Shown: positions 18,591 through 27,604 of the stretch, one piece after another | How the letters are laid out: each line of letters opens with the position of its first letter | Position numbering within the stretch: the first letter of the stretch is position 1 | Assembly: GCF_048007105.1 (NCBI RefSeq) | Contig: NZ_CP180352.1 | Span: 1,860,001-1,924,000 of the forward strand | Source of the DNA: Minwuia sp048007105 | Lineage (GTDB): Bacteria; Pseudomonadota; Alphaproteobacteria; Minwuiales; Minwuiaceae | Direction: 5' to 3' | DNA: 64,000 bases | Position numbers and translations under genes: made by a program | Notes under the pieces: model-generated | What the model was told of the DNA's origin: nothing | The model's input: only the letters and a program-made list of their open reading frames with translations | Database searches by the model: none

Positions 18591-19613
18591 TCAGGCGGCC
18601 TTCTGCAGGAACCGGCTGCCCAGGGTCTCTGCGATCTGCACCGTGTTGAGCGCCGCGCCCTTCCGGAGATTGTCGGAAACGACCCAGATGTTGAGACCGT
18701 TCTCGACCGTCGAGTCCTCTCGGATGCGGCTGATGAAGGTGGCGTAGTCGCCGACGCAGTCGACCGGCGTGATGTACTGGTCGTCCTCGGGGTTGTCGAC
18801 GACCATGCAGCCCGGCGCCTCGCGCAGCATTTCGCGGCATTCCTCGGCCGACAGCGGCTCTTCCAGCTCCAGATTGATCGCCTCGGCATGGCCGACGAAG
18901 GTCGGTACGCGCACGCAGGTGGCGGTCAGCTTCACCTTTGTGTCGAGGATCTTCTTGGTCTCCACGACCATCTTCCACTCTTCCTTGGTCGAGCCGTCTT
19001 CCAGGAAGATGTCGATATGCGGGATGACGTTGAAGGCGATCTGCTTGGTGAACTCCTGCGGCTCGGGCGCCTGGTTCACATAGATCGCCTTGGTCTGGTT
19101 GAAGAGCTCGTCCATCGCCGCGCGGCCGGCGCCGGAGGTCGACTGGTAGGTCGAGACCACGACGCGGCGGATCTTCGCGCGGTCGTGGATCGGCTTCAGC
19201 GCCACCACCAGCTGCGCCGTCGAGCAGTTGGGATTGGCGATGATGTTCTTCTTCTTGTAACCGGCGAGCGCGTCCGCATTCACCTCGGGCACGATCAGCG
19301 GCACGTCCGGGTCCATGCGGAAGGCCGACGAGTTGTCGATGACGATGCAGCCCTTGGCCGCCGCCTTCGGCGCCCATTCCTTCGCTACCGAACCGCCGGC
19401 GGAGAACAGCGCCATGTCGGCCTTCGCGAAGTCGAACTCCTCCAGCGCCTCGCATTTCAGAGTGCGGTCGCCGAAGGAGACTTCCCTGCCCTTGGACTTG
19501 CGGCTCGCCACCGCGAAGACCTCGTCGGCGGGGAACATGCGCTCGTCCAGGATGTTGAGCATCTCGTGGCCCACATTGCCGGTGGCGCCCACGACGGCGA
19601 CGCGATAACCCAT
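18591..19613 (-). CDS. asd: aspartate-semialdehyde dehydrogenase
   Basis: This 340-residue NADP-dependent enzyme makes aspartate 4-semialdehyde for lysine, methionine, threonine and diaminopimelate synthesis. The N-terminus VAVVGATGNVGHEML is the nucleotide-binding motif and Cys130 in NPNCSTAQL is the catalytic nucleophile. The ATG at 19613 is preferred over an earlier in-frame ATG at 19673 because GAGGTC precedes it and the protein then begins directly with the Rossmann strand. It is separated from serC by 116 bases that include the serC leader, so serC may be independently controlled. Confidence 0.96.
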   Translation of the reverse strand: MGYRVAVVGATGNVGHEMLNILDERMFPADEVFAVASRKSKGREVSFGDRTLKCEALEEFDFAKADMALFSAGGSVAKEWAPKAAAKGCIVIDNSSAFRMDPDVPLIVPEVNADALAGYKKKNIIANPNCSTAQLVVALKPIHDRAKIRRVVVSTYQSTSGAGRAAMDELFNQTKAIYVNQAPEPQEFTKQIAFNVIPHIDIFLEDGSTKEEWKMVVETKKILDTKVKLTATCVRVPTFVGHAEAINLELEEPLSAEECREMLREAPGCMVVDNPEDDQYITPVDCVGDYATFISRIREDSTVENGLNIWVVSDNLRKGAALNTVQIAETLGSRFLQKAA

Positions 19614-20014
19614 GATCGGACCTCGTATGGTGTCAGAGGGAAGGCGGCTACATACGCCTCGCCGATGCGGCATTCAAGGGAACCGGCCCGGCGTCACAGA
19701 ATGTGTCCGGTTCTGCGGGGTCGCCTTCCGATAGATCACGATTTGTGACAACTCTTGCCCAGGGGGTATTTCGCAACCTCGGTGAGCATGGAGAGGTCTT
19801 GGCTTCATTCTGGGGCTGTGATGGCGATCATCAACCTTGATTCTGTTTCATATCGGGACTGCTCGGGTCTCAGTGGTAAAATCCTGCCGTATTCGGGCGA
19901 GCATCCCTTGCATTCTGGAATTCCGGCATTGCCACGGATTTCCCGGGTTCATGGTTAACGGATTCTGGATCGCCTCTTGCTCCTGCACCTCCTGAACGCA
20001 TTGAGGAGGTGGCA
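19614..20014. other. 401-base intergenic region between asd and the PilZ gene
   Basis: This divergent region is noticeably more AT-rich than its surroundings and should hold the asd promoter (-) and the PilZ gene promoter (+). A 67-codon ORF at 19755-19958 has no ribosome binding site and does not look coding. I see no convincing repeat, tRNA or riboswitch in it. Confidence 0.6.
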
Positions 20015-20362
20015 ATGACTTACCAGATGAGGAAAGACGAACGGCGCTCCCACACGCGGATTGAACTGAGAGAGACTACGGCGCCGGTGACCATCGAATC
20101 CGCCAGGGGAGCAGCTTTCCCCGGCGAGATCGTCGATATCAGCCTCGGTGGCGCCCGGGTGCGTTACGGCGCCTTCGAGCCCGAGGCCGGGGAACCCGTC
20201 AGGCTGCGGGTGCATGATGAACAGGCCGAGGCCGAAATCTGCTGGCGCAGGGCCGACGAGGTCGGTCTCCGCTTCATCGGCCTGACGATGGAAGCCGCCT
20301 GCCAGATCCTGGAAACGATCCTGCGCCGTCAGGTCTATTCGCCGGTGCTGCAGCTGGGCTGA
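20015..20362 (+). CDS. PilZ domain protein (putative c-di-GMP receptor)
   Basis: This 115-residue protein contains both PilZ signature elements: the RxxxR motif in ERRSHTRIEL near the N-terminus and the DxSxxG motif in VDISLGGARV about 28 residues later. Such single-domain PilZ proteins bind cyclic di-GMP and usually control motility or exopolysaccharide. The ATG at 20015 has GAGGAGG at 20003-20009 with ideal spacing. A GGDEF protein is encoded at 39681-40739. Confidence 0.88.
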   Translation: MTYQMRKDERRSHTRIELRETTAPVTIESARGAAFPGEIVDISLGGARVRYGAFEPEAGEPVRLRVHDEQAEAEICWRRADEVGLRFIGLTMEAACQILETILRRQVYSPVLQLG

Positions 20363-20373
20363 GTCCTGCCGTT

Positions 20374-20739
20374 TCAGCCGACGAACTGCAACTCGACGAC
20401 GACGTCGTCAGGGCCGCTGACGAAGACCTGGCGCATGTCGAGTTCCGCTACACGGTTCTCGCGGGTCTTGAGACCTGCGGCCGAAATGGCGGCCATCTGG
20501 GTCTCGTAGTCGCCGCCCCTGAAGGCGAAGTGATCGACCGTCCCCCTGCCGGCTGGCGCGCCGGACAGCTTCATCTCGACGAGATGCACCACAGCCTGGC
20601 CGCCGCTGTAGAGCCAATAGCCCGGAAACGGGAAATTCGGCCGCTGGCCCTCCTCCAGACCGACGACCGTTTCGAAGAAGGCCTTTGTCGCCTCCAGGTC
20701 CGAACAACGGACATTCACGTGATCCAGCAGGACTGTCAT
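20374..20739 (-). CDS. VOC (glyoxalase/bleomycin resistance/dioxygenase) superfamily protein
   Basis: This 121-residue protein has the two beta-alpha-beta-beta-beta halves of the VOC fold, starting LDHVNVRCSDLEATKAFFE and with VDHFAFRG at the start of the second half. Metal ligand candidates are His7, His68-69 region and the terminal Glu in DVVVELQF. VOC proteins include glyoxalases, epimerases and ring-cleavage enzymes. AAGGAGGG precedes the ATG at 20739, which is 11 bases after the end of the isomerase gene on the same strand, so both probably act in one catabolic or detoxification step series. Confidence 0.85.
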   Translation of the reverse strand: MTVLLDHVNVRCSDLEATKAFFETVVGLEEGQRPNFPFPGYWLYSGGQAVVHLVEMKLSGAPAGRGTVDHFAFRGGDYETQMAAISAAGLKTRENRVAELDMRQVFVSGPDDVVVELQFVG

Positions 20740-20750
20740 CGGTCCCTCCT

Positions 20751-21365
20751 TCAGGCAAAGGGCTTCGTCAGCGCGCGTTCGACCATTTCCAGCCGGTCCT
20801 GGCCGTAGAACATGTCTCCATCGACGAAGTAGGTCGGCGAACCGAACACCGAGCGCGCGATGGCGTCTTCGGTATAGCTCTCATAGATCGCCCGGATTTC
20901 AGGGCTGTCGGCTGATTCCAGCAGCGGCGCGCCGCCGATGCCGACCTGGTCGCAGAGCCGCATCAGGGTCTCCCGGTCTGCCAGGTCGCTGTCTTCCTTC
21001 CAGTGGCTTTCCAGCATCCGGTGCGCCAGATCGTCGATGTTCAGCCCGGCCTCGGTCCCGGCGATCAGCACGCAGTTGGGCAGGCCGATATCGTTCTGGT
21101 GGTATGTTGGCGTGTAGCCCAGCACCGGGGCGTCGCGCCATTCCGACCAGCGCTGGATCTCCCGGCCGAAATAGTACTCGTAGTGCGCCTTCGTTCGCGC
21201 CTTGAAGTCGGGTGAGCCGATGGCCGGCAAGGCGCGGCGTAGATCGTAGGGCCGGTGGACGATCCGCCGCCCTGCCGCCTTCGCGATCTCCATGAAGCGC
21301 CGCGAGCCCAGATAGGCGAAGGCCGAGTGGGCGGCGTAGAAGTACTCGATGACCGGTTCGCTCAT
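20751..21365 (-). CDS. 2-hydroxychromene-2-carboxylate isomerase family protein (DsbA-like thioredoxin fold)
   Basis: This 204-residue protein resembles the kappa-class GST-like HCCA isomerases of naphthalene catabolism: it starts EYFYAAHSAFAYLGSRRF, where Ser is the position of the catalytic serine, and has the cis-proline motif VFGSPTYFVDGDMFYGQDRL near the C-terminus. These enzymes use glutathione as cofactor. GGGGAG precedes the ATG. No other naphthalene pathway genes are near, so the true substrate is uncertain. Confidence 0.88.
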   Translation of the reverse strand: MSEPVIEYFYAAHSAFAYLGSRRFMEIAKAAGRRIVHRPYDLRRALPAIGSPDFKARTKAHYEYYFGREIQRWSEWRDAPVLGYTPTYHQNDIGLPNCVLIAGTEAGLNIDDLAHRMLESHWKEDSDLADRETLMRLCDQVGIGGAPLLESADSPEIRAIYESYTEDAIARSVFGSPTYFVDGDMFYGQDRLEMVERALTKPFA

Positions 21366-21433
21366 GTGTCTCTCCCCATTTGCCGCAGCCTATCGCCATT
21401 CCGAAGGCGGCGGAATTCTTCTATAGGTGGGCC

Positions 21434-21622
21434 ATGTTCACGGTTCTGATCGCGCTGGCGCTGCTGCTCGTGCTCGGCGTCCTTTTCACCGGCATCATCG
21501 GCATGGTCCGCGGCGGCGAGTTCAACGAGAAATACGGCAACAAGCTGATGCAGATGCGCGTCCTCGCGCAGGCCGTCGCGGTGTTGCTGCTCTTCCTCGC
21601 CTTCCTGTTCGACGGCAACTGA
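21434..21622 (+). CDS. HIG1-domain (twin transmembrane) small membrane protein
   Basis: This 62-residue protein has two hydrophobic helices (about 3-24 and 42-59) flanking the conserved loop GGEFNEKYGNKLMQMRVLAQ, the signature of the hypoxia-induced gene 1 family. In alphaproteobacteria and mitochondria such proteins associate with respiratory oxidase complexes. The ATG at 21434 is chosen because the first helix begins at once. It is 7 bases upstream of the adenosyltransferase gene. Confidence 0.85.
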   Translation: MFTVLIALALLLVLGVLFTGIIGMVRGGEFNEKYGNKLMQMRVLAQAVAVLLLFLAFLFDGN

Positions 21623-21629
21623 GGTCGCC

Positions 21630-22193
21630 ATGGTCACGTTGTCGAAGATCTACACGCGCGGCGGCGACAAGGGCGAGACCTCGCTCTCCGACGGTTCGCG
21701 CCGGCCGAAGACCGATCCGCTGATCGAGGCGTATGGCGCGGTCGACGAGACAAATGCCGCGCTCGGTCTGGTGCGGCTGCACACGGATGGCGATGCCGAC
21801 GAGATGCTCGGCCGCATCCAGAACGACCTGTTCGATCTCGGCGCCGATCTCGCGACACCGCACGCCGAGAGCTACAAGTGGGAGCCGCTCAGGATCGTCG
21901 ATGCCCAAGTCGTTCGCCTGGAGAACGAGATCGACGGCATGAACGAGCGGCTGGAACCACTGAAGAGCTTCATCCTGCCGGGCGGCACGCCGGCGGCGGC
22001 GCATCTGCATCTTGCCCGCACGCTGTGCCGGCGGGCCGAGCGGCTGATGTGGCGCGCTGCGGAGGATGCCGAGATCAGCGCTGCGGCGCTGAAATACGTC
22101 AACCGCCTGTCCGACCACCTCTTCGTGCTCGGCCGCATTCTCAATGACGAGGGCAAGGCCGACGTGCTCTGGACGCCGGGCGCGAACAGGTGA
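21630..22193 (+). CDS. cob(I)yrinic acid a,c-diamide adenosyltransferase, PduO type
   Basis: This 187-residue ATP:cob(I)alamin adenosyltransferase begins with the family signature KIYTRGGDKGETSLSDGSRR, the ATP-binding N-terminal loop, and carries YGAVDETNAALG and the downstream FILPGGTPAAAHLHLARTLCRRAER motif. It adds the 5'-deoxyadenosyl group to cobalamin, as needed by methylmalonyl-CoA mutase and similar enzymes. It overlaps the next gene by four bases (GTGA). Confidence 0.95.
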   Translation: MVTLSKIYTRGGDKGETSLSDGSRRPKTDPLIEAYGAVDETNAALGLVRLHTDGDADEMLGRIQNDLFDLGADLATPHAESYKWEPLRIVDAQVVRLENEIDGMNERLEPLKSFILPGGTPAAAHLHLARTLCRRAERLMWRAAEDAEISAAALKYVNRLSDHLFVLGRILNDEGKADVLWTPGANR

Positions 22194-22819
22194 GCGGCGA
22201 AGGCCTGATCCGCGGCGAGGACGGTGTGGTCCGCTGCGCCTGGCATGGCGGCAAGGACGACTATCAGGCCTATCACGACGGCGAATGGGGACGGCCCGAG
22301 ACCGACGACATCCGCCTGTTCGAGAAGATCTGCCTGGAGGGTTTCCAGTCGGGGCTGTCCTGGCTGACCATCCTGCGCAAGCGCGAGGCCTTCCGGACGG
22401 GCTTCGACGGCTTCGATTACCACCGTGTAGCGGAATATTCCGAGGTGGATGTGGAGCGGCTGCTCGCCGACGCCGGAATCGTGCGGCACCGCAGGAAGAT
22501 CGAGAGCACGATCAACAATGCGCGCCGGGCGGTCGAACTGGAACAGGAAGCCGGATCGCTGGCCCGGTTCTTCTGGTCTTTCGAGCCGGAAGTCGCCGAG
22601 CGGCCGGACCCGGTGACCTGGACGGCGCTGACCGCCAATCCGACGACAGCCGCGTCGACGCGGCTTTCGAAGGAACTGAAGAAGCGCGGCTGGAGCTTCG
22701 TCGGGCCGACGACCGCCTATGCCTTCATGCAGGCGATGGGGCTGGTCAACGACCACATCGACGGCTGCGCCTTCCGGCATGCGGTGGAAGAGGAGCGGGC
22801 GTCGCTGACCCGGCCCTGA
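22190..22819 (+). CDS. tag: DNA-3-methyladenine glycosylase I
   Basis: This 209-residue base-excision repair enzyme removes 3-methyladenine from alkylated DNA. It shows the Tag pattern RCAWHGGKDDYQAYHDGEWG, then FEKICLEGFQSGLSWLTILRKREAFR and RHRRKIESTINNARR. Histidine and cysteine residues at both ends (His in AWHG, Cys-x-x-x-His in DGCAFRH) fit the structural zinc site of the family. It starts at GTG 22190 overlapping the adenosyltransferase stop. Confidence 0.93.
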   Translation: MSGEGLIRGEDGVVRCAWHGGKDDYQAYHDGEWGRPETDDIRLFEKICLEGFQSGLSWLTILRKREAFRTGFDGFDYHRVAEYSEVDVERLLADAGIVRHRRKIESTINNARRAVELEQEAGSLARFFWSFEPEVAERPDPVTWTALTANPTTAASTRLSKELKKRGWSFVGPTTAYAFMQAMGLVNDHIDGCAFRHAVEEERASLTRP

Positions 22820-22859
22820 CCGCTTGCGCCGCAGCCCGCTCCGGCATTGAATACCGGCC

Positions 22860-23318
22860 ATGGATTTCGAGAAACCCAGCTTCATGACGCATGCGCTCGA
22901 CGCGGCCGGCGCGGCCCTGAACCGCGACGAGGTGCCGGTTGGCGCGGTGATCGTGCATCATCCCACGGACCGGATCGTCGCCCGGGCCGGGAACATGACC
23001 AATTCCCGCAACGATCCGACCAGCCATGCCGAGATTCTCGCCATCCGCCAGGCCGGGCTGGCTGTGGGGTCGTCGCGGCTCAGCGAATGCGACATGTACG
23101 TGACGCTGGAACCCTGCACCATGTGCGCGGGCGCCATCAGCCACGCCCGCATCCGGCGGCTCTACTACGGTGCGTCCGATCCGAAGGGCGGCGCGGTCGA
23201 GAGCGGAGTGCGGTTCTTCCAGCAGCCGACCTGCCATCACGCGCCCGAGGTCTATCCGGGCATCGACGAGGAGCGGGCCGCCGAACTGCTCAGACGGTTC
23301 TTCCAGAAGAAGCGCTGA
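22860..23318 (+). CDS. tadA: nucleoside deaminase, probable tRNA-specific adenosine deaminase
   Basis: This 152-residue zinc enzyme has the cytidine-deaminase-superfamily active site: HAE in TSHAEILAIR and PCTMC in LEPCTMCAGAIS. TadA converts adenosine-34 of tRNA-Arg(ACG) to inosine. The ATG at 22860 is preceded by a short spacer after tag. Other guanine or cytosine deaminases share these motifs, but length and the EVPVGAVIV start favour TadA. Confidence 0.85.
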   Translation: MDFEKPSFMTHALDAAGAALNRDEVPVGAVIVHHPTDRIVARAGNMTNSRNDPTSHAEILAIRQAGLAVGSSRLSECDMYVTLEPCTMCAGAISHARIRRLYYGASDPKGGAVESGVRFFQQPTCHHAPEVYPGIDEERAAELLRRFFQKKR

Positions 23319-23321
23319 CGG

Positions 23322-24152
23322 TCAGGGCTTCCGGGCGGTCACGCACCAGATCGAGGCGCCGAGCCTGACGCCGTCATCGCGAAGCTCGGCCTTCAGCATG
23401 TCGGCCAGCGCCGCCTTCAGCCTTTCCACCGCCGCCTCGTCGCCCGACTCGCGCGCGGCGCCGCCGACCGGGCCGACCTCCATGGCCGTGGTCAGGGCTT
23501 CATCGACCGAGTTGCCCATGAACATGGGATGGCTGAACGGCTCGATCGAGATGTCGCCGAAACCGCCGGCCTTCAGGATCCGGGTCACACGGTCCGGGTC
23601 GGAGAAGGAAAACGGACCGGGCTCCTCGCGACCCGGGCGGGGCGGCAACTGGATGAACTCCTTGGCGACCAGCACCGGCTTCAGCATCCAGGGGTTTTCC
23701 GACAGCGGCCGCCAGCAGGCGAAGGCGACACGGCCGCCGGGGCGGGTCATGCGGCCCAGATTGGCGAAGGCCGAGTCCGGGTCGGAAAAGAACATGACGC
23801 CGAAGCGCGAGAACACCAGGTCGAAGGCGTCCTCGCCGAAGTCGTGCGCCGAGGCGTCGGCCAGGACGAACCGGACCTTCCCGGCGCCGGGCAGGGTGCC
23901 GGCATGCGCCAGCATGGGCTGGGAGACGTCGACGCCGGTGACCAGCGCGCCGCGTTCGGCCATACGGATCGAGGTGCCGCCGCAGCCGCAGCCGACATCC
24001 AGGACGACCTCGCCCTCGCCGACGCCGGTCGCGTCCATCACATGGTCGCTGTAGGGCTGCAGCGAGACGTCCATCCGCGCCTGGTTGCGCACCCACTTGT
24101 CGGCGCTCTCGCTGTTCCAGAATTCGATCTGGTCGGCGTTCTGTCCACTCAT
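23322..24152 (-). CDS. class I SAM-dependent methyltransferase
   Basis: This 276-residue protein has the SAM-binding motif VVLDVGCGCGGTSIRMAERGA followed by acidic VTGVDVSQPML (motif II) and the post-motif FDLVFSRFGVMFF. It is 13 bases downstream of the O-antigen ligase-like gene on the same strand, so it may modify the polysaccharide or be unrelated cargo. Substrate unknown. Confidence 0.85.
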   Translation of the reverse strand: MSGQNADQIEFWNSESADKWVRNQARMDVSLQPYSDHVMDATGVGEGEVVLDVGCGCGGTSIRMAERGALVTGVDVSQPMLAHAGTLPGAGKVRFVLADASAHDFGEDAFDLVFSRFGVMFFSDPDSAFANLGRMTRPGGRVAFACWRPLSENPWMLKPVLVAKEFIQLPPRPGREEPGPFSFSDPDRVTRILKAGGFGDISIEPFSHPMFMGNSVDEALTTAMEVGPVGGAARESGDEAAVERLKAALADMLKAELRDDGVRLGASIWCVTARKP

Positions 24153-24165
24153 CCCCGTTCTCCCG

Positions 24166-25470
24166 CTACCAGCCGTCGTCCCGAAGCCGCGCCGCCATGC
24201 GCCGGCGTTCTTCCTGCGCTCGCCTGGCCTGATACTGGCGGTTCATCCCCCACACGCACATTGCCACCGCCAGGAAGAATACCATGAATGGCATCGGTCT
24301 GAGGGAAAGACCGTTTCCGATCAGTGCGGTGACGAAGACCGTCGTGAACAGGGCCGTGCCGTGCCGCCCGATCCGCAGCATCATCATCAACAATACGCCG
24401 AAATAGATCAGGAAGCCGATGACGCCGTTCTCGATGATCATGGTCAGGTAGGTGTTGTGGGAGGTCGTCTCCTTCAGCCGCCAGATGACCGACGACATGT
24501 TGTCGGAACCGATACCGGTGCCCAACCAGACCTCCGCCGGCGAGCGGTAGGAAATGATGTCGACGCGTTCGATCCAGGTGCCCAGCCGGCCCGATCCGAG
24601 TTCCTCCAGCTTCACGTCGGTATCGTTGCGGACGGCGGCCTTGCGTTCCTCGTTCTCGATGGCGATCAGCACCAGCAGGCCGAGGCCGACGACGCCGGCG
24701 GATACCTTCAGCACCTTCGGGATCTGGGGCCAGTACATGCCGTAGACGCCGTAATAGGCGACGGCGGCGAACAGGACCTGGGTCGAGAAGCAGCCGATGA
24801 TGTAGAGCATCGACATGCCGATGAAGGACATGGCGATCCTGAAACCGAGCACGCCCCACACCCAGGCCTGGTGGATCACCAGCATGAAGGCCAGCGTCAT
24901 GTAGCCGGATGAATGCGGGTTCTCCGGCCCGCCGTGATAGGGGGCGAGACGGCCATTGCCGACCAGCGCCGCCCACCAGCCCGGCACCGGATCGTCGAAG
25001 ACCGCGTCGTTGGAATGCAGGTAGAAAGGTTGCGTCGCCGACCAGATCATGACCCAGAAAACAGCGGCGCAAGCGCCCCAGGCCATCAGCCGCGGCGGGA
25101 ACTTGTCGAAGTGGCCGAACACCAGAATCCCGAGATAGATCGGCCCCAGATATCTCAGCATCTGCGGGAAATCGATCCGGTGCTGAAGGATAAGATGAGA
25201 GACCAGCCAGATCACCGGCAGCGCGCTGGTCAGGAAGAAGATGCGCAGCCGGAACGCGCTGGGGCGTGCGGCGACGCTGACGATGGCGAGGCCGGCCTGA
25301 CCCGCGAACAGAAGCCCGGCCAGCGGCGTCAGCAGGCCTTCCGGCAGGGCGTTGTAGAACGCGCCGTAGAAATAGTTGAGAACCACGAATACCGGCAGCG
25401 CCAGTTCGAAGAACGGGATTCCCTGGCCGCTGCTTCCTGCGGACGGCCCGTAGGCCTCACGCGTCGCCAT
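24166..25470 (-). CDS. O-antigen ligase / polymerase-like (WaaL/Wzy) integral membrane protein
   Basis: This 434-residue protein has about ten hydrophobic helices and, at about residues 310-360, the Wzy_C-type periplasmic segment with WLGTGIGSDNM and SHNTYLTMIIENGVIGFLIYFGVL, where the conserved His-Asn pair is the hallmark of O-antigen ligases. Such proteins join or polymerise undecaprenyl-linked sugar chains on the periplasmic face. A second protein of this type is encoded at 29079-30471. It lies between a metallophosphoesterase and a methyltransferase in one minus-strand operon. Confidence 0.82.
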   Translation of the reverse strand: MATREAYGPSAGSSGQGIPFFELALPVFVVLNYFYGAFYNALPEGLLTPLAGLLFAGQAGLAIVSVAARPSAFRLRIFFLTSALPVIWLVSHLILQHRIDFPQMLRYLGPIYLGILVFGHFDKFPPRLMAWGACAAVFWVMIWSATQPFYLHSNDAVFDDPVPGWWAALVGNGRLAPYHGGPENPHSSGYMTLAFMLVIHQAWVWGVLGFRIAMSFIGMSMLYIIGCFSTQVLFAAVAYYGVYGMYWPQIPKVLKVSAGVVGLGLLVLIAIENEERKAAVRNDTDVKLEELGSGRLGTWIERVDIISYRSPAEVWLGTGIGSDNMSSVIWRLKETTSHNTYLTMIIENGVIGFLIYFGVLLMMMLRIGRHGTALFTTVFVTALIGNGLSLRPMPFMVFFLAVAMCVWGMNRQYQARRAQEERRRMAARLRDDGW

Positions 25471-25532
25471 GTCTGTTCCGATCCGGGTTCAGCTTCACGA
25501 ACCTTTCGGGTCCAGCAAGAGACATACCGTCT

Positions 25533-26303
25533 TCAGGTCGAAAGGAAGCGCCGGATGTCATTCTCCAATACTACAGCGGTGAGGCGACCGGAGAAATAGG
25601 CGCCAGTGTCGATCCCGATGCGGTTGTGGCGGCTCTGGATCTCGGGATTGGGCGTGTGCCCGTGGACCACGACGCAGCCGAAATCCGCGTCCGAGTCGAT
25701 GAAGCGGTTGCGGATCCAGATCAGATCGTTGCCGTCCTGCTGTTCCAGTGGCACGCCCGGCCGGATGCCGGCATGAACGAACAGGTAGTCGCCGGCCCGG
25801 TAGGTCAGCTTCAGGTTCTTCAGGAAGTGTTCGTGCGTCTTCGGCAGCCGGGCCTGCAGCTCGGCCTGGGCGCCCAGCAACTCGCCGATGGAAGGGTTCT
25901 CGCGGCGGATACGGACCCCATAGGACGCCAGCGTGGTATCGCCGCCGAAACGGACCCAGTCCCGGCCGATCTCGGCGTCCTGCAGGAACTGCAGCATCAC
26001 CGCTTCATGATTGCCGATCAGGAAGATGTTCTCGGCGCCGGGGATGCCGCCCTGGGACAGCCACTCCAGCACGTCGTAGTTCGCAGTCCCGCGATCGACA
26101 TAGTCGCCCAGGAAGACGACGGTATGGCGCTCGGCGTCGCCCTCCCGCATGTCGTCCTGGATCATTTCCTGCAATTCCTGCAACAGGTCGTCGCGGCCGT
26201 GAATGTCGCCGATGGCGTAGATCCGTTCGCCCTGCGGGGCCCGGGGGGCGGCGCGCCTCGGCCCCTCAGCCTCGCGCGCCTTCCTGTTCATCCAGGGTAG
26301 CAT
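25533..26303 (-). CDS. calcineurin-like metallophosphoesterase (serine/threonine protein phosphatase family)
   Basis: This 256-residue protein shows the PPP family metal motifs in order: IGDIHGRDDLL (GDxHG), FLGDYVDRG (GDxVDRG), IGNHEA (GNHE) and VHGHTPNP near the C-terminus. It probably dephosphorylates protein or small-molecule phosphates using two metal ions. In alphaproteobacteria such genes often sit in exopolysaccharide clusters, as here. Confidence 0.9.
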   Translation of the reverse strand: MLPWMNRKAREAEGPRRAAPRAPQGERIYAIGDIHGRDDLLQELQEMIQDDMREGDAERHTVVFLGDYVDRGTANYDVLEWLSQGGIPGAENIFLIGNHEAVMLQFLQDAEIGRDWVRFGGDTTLASYGVRIRRENPSIGELLGAQAELQARLPKTHEHFLKNLKLTYRAGDYLFVHAGIRPGVPLEQQDGNDLIWIRNRFIDSDADFGCVVVHGHTPNPEIQSRHNRIGIDTGAYFSGRLTAVVLENDIRRFLST

Positions 26304-26387
26304 GAAACTTGCGTGATCGCCTCTGTCGCCCGCTCGACCGGAAATTCCGACACGGATTCATACCGGTTGGCGACGCGATATGAAAAT

Positions 26388-26459
26388 TCTTTCGCACGGC
26401 AAGGCCCCGCCCCGGGGGCCGGCGCCGCCCCCCGGCAAAGCGAAAGAAGCTCCCACGGG
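26388..26459. promoter_or_regulatory. long stem-loop in the leader of the Sel1-repeat gene
   Basis: TTCTTTCGC at 26388-26396 and GCGAAAGAA at 26451-26459 are perfect 9-base inverted arms. Between them lies a very GC-rich core with GGCCCC (26404-26409) paired to GGGGCC (26416-26421). The structure ends 7 bases before the ribosome binding site AAGGAGG (26467-26473), so it may regulate translation, or be a transcription factor site in this 176-base divergent spacer. Confidence 0.4.
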
Positions 26460-26479
26460 CAAGGGTAAGGAGGCAAGTC

Positions 26480-27517
26480 ATGTTGCGCCAACTGATCTTG
26501 ATGTCTTTCTCGCTGATGCTGCTGGTGGCGGGTCCTGCCGCCGCGCAGGAAGCCGAGCTGACGAAGGAGCAGGAAGCAGAGATCTTCGCCGTCTTTCTGG
26601 CCGACGCCAAGGAGGGTGACGCCGCGGCGCAGTACAAGGTCGCGGTCGCCTACTACACCGGGCGCGGTGTCTCGAAGTCGGACAAGATCGAGAGCGCCTT
26701 CTGGCTGCAGAAGGCCGCCGACCAGGGGCACAAGCAGGCGATCAGCCGGCTGGCCTGGCACTACCGGAACGGCGTCGGCGTCATCCAGAATCTTCCGCAG
26801 TCGGAGGAGCTCTACAAGAAGGCCTATACGCTTGGCGTGGTCGGTTCCTCGGTCCCGCTGGCCGCCATCTACCGGTCGGGCGAAGGTACGCCTGTCGAGG
26901 AGGGCGGGCAGGGCCGTGTCCGCGAGAACCATACCGAGGCCGTGCGCTGGGCGCTGATTGCCGCCGACGCGGGCATCGACCGCGGTCAGAACCTCATGGG
27001 CGAACTGTACAGGGACGGCGTCGGCGTACCGCAGGATTTCGCGAAGGCGCTGGAATGGTTCGAGCTCTCGGCAGAGCAGGACTTTGCACTGGCCTACTTC
27101 AACGCGTCCAAGATCTACCGCGATCCGGAACTCGAAGGCTTCTCGGATACCGAGAAGGGGATCAGGTATCTGAAGCTTGCCGCGGACAAGGGACACGCGG
27201 GAGCCATGATCGACCTCGCCCTGGCCTATGTCGAAGGTACGGACGTCCCGCAGAACTACGATCTCGCTCTGGAATGGTATTCGAAGGCCGCGGCGAAGAA
27301 CCGCCGTTCCGCGGTCCAACTCGCCAAGGCCTATGAGTCTGGCCTGTTCGGCGACCCCGATCCCGCGCACGCCTACAAGTGGTACTACATCGCCCGGGAA
27401 TCCGGAGAGGTTTCCGGAATTGTCGGTGCGCTTGCCACAAAGGACAAGATCAGCGAGCCGGTTCGCCTCAGCATGGAGCGGGAAGGCAACAAGTGGCTTC
27501 GCGAGATCACCAACTGA
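26480..27517 (+). CDS. Sel1-repeat (SLR/TPR-like) exported protein
   Basis: This 345-residue protein has a signal peptide ending at PAAAQ (about residue 23) and six or seven Sel1-like repeats of 36-38 residues, recognisable by AAxxYxxGxGVxxxxxxAxxWxxKAADQGHxxA patterns such as YKVAVAYYTGRGV and NLMGELYRDGVGVPQD. Such alpha-solenoids are protein-protein adaptors in the envelope, often near polysaccharide genes. AAGGAGG supports the ATG at 26480. It lies upstream of the sugar transferase gene. Confidence 0.9.
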   Translation: MLRQLILMSFSLMLLVAGPAAAQEAELTKEQEAEIFAVFLADAKEGDAAAQYKVAVAYYTGRGVSKSDKIESAFWLQKAADQGHKQAISRLAWHYRNGVGVIQNLPQSEELYKKAYTLGVVGSSVPLAAIYRSGEGTPVEEGGQGRVRENHTEAVRWALIAADAGIDRGQNLMGELYRDGVGVPQDFAKALEWFELSAEQDFALAYFNASKIYRDPELEGFSDTEKGIRYLKLAADKGHAGAMIDLALAYVEGTDVPQNYDLALEWYSKAAAKNRRSAVQLAKAYESGLFGDPDPAHAYKWYYIARESGEVSGIVGALATKDKISEPVRLSMEREGNKWLREITN

Positions 27518-27604
27518 AGGGGCCGGACAGGTCTTGTGGCTTCCGGGACTGAACCGGCACTCCTATAGTGCGCCGCGCCCGCAGATCGTCGTTCTGGAAT
27601 CGCC

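Noticed and set aside
19755..19958. 67-codon ORF between asd and the PilZ gene
   Set aside because: No ribosome binding site, unusual composition and no recognisable features.
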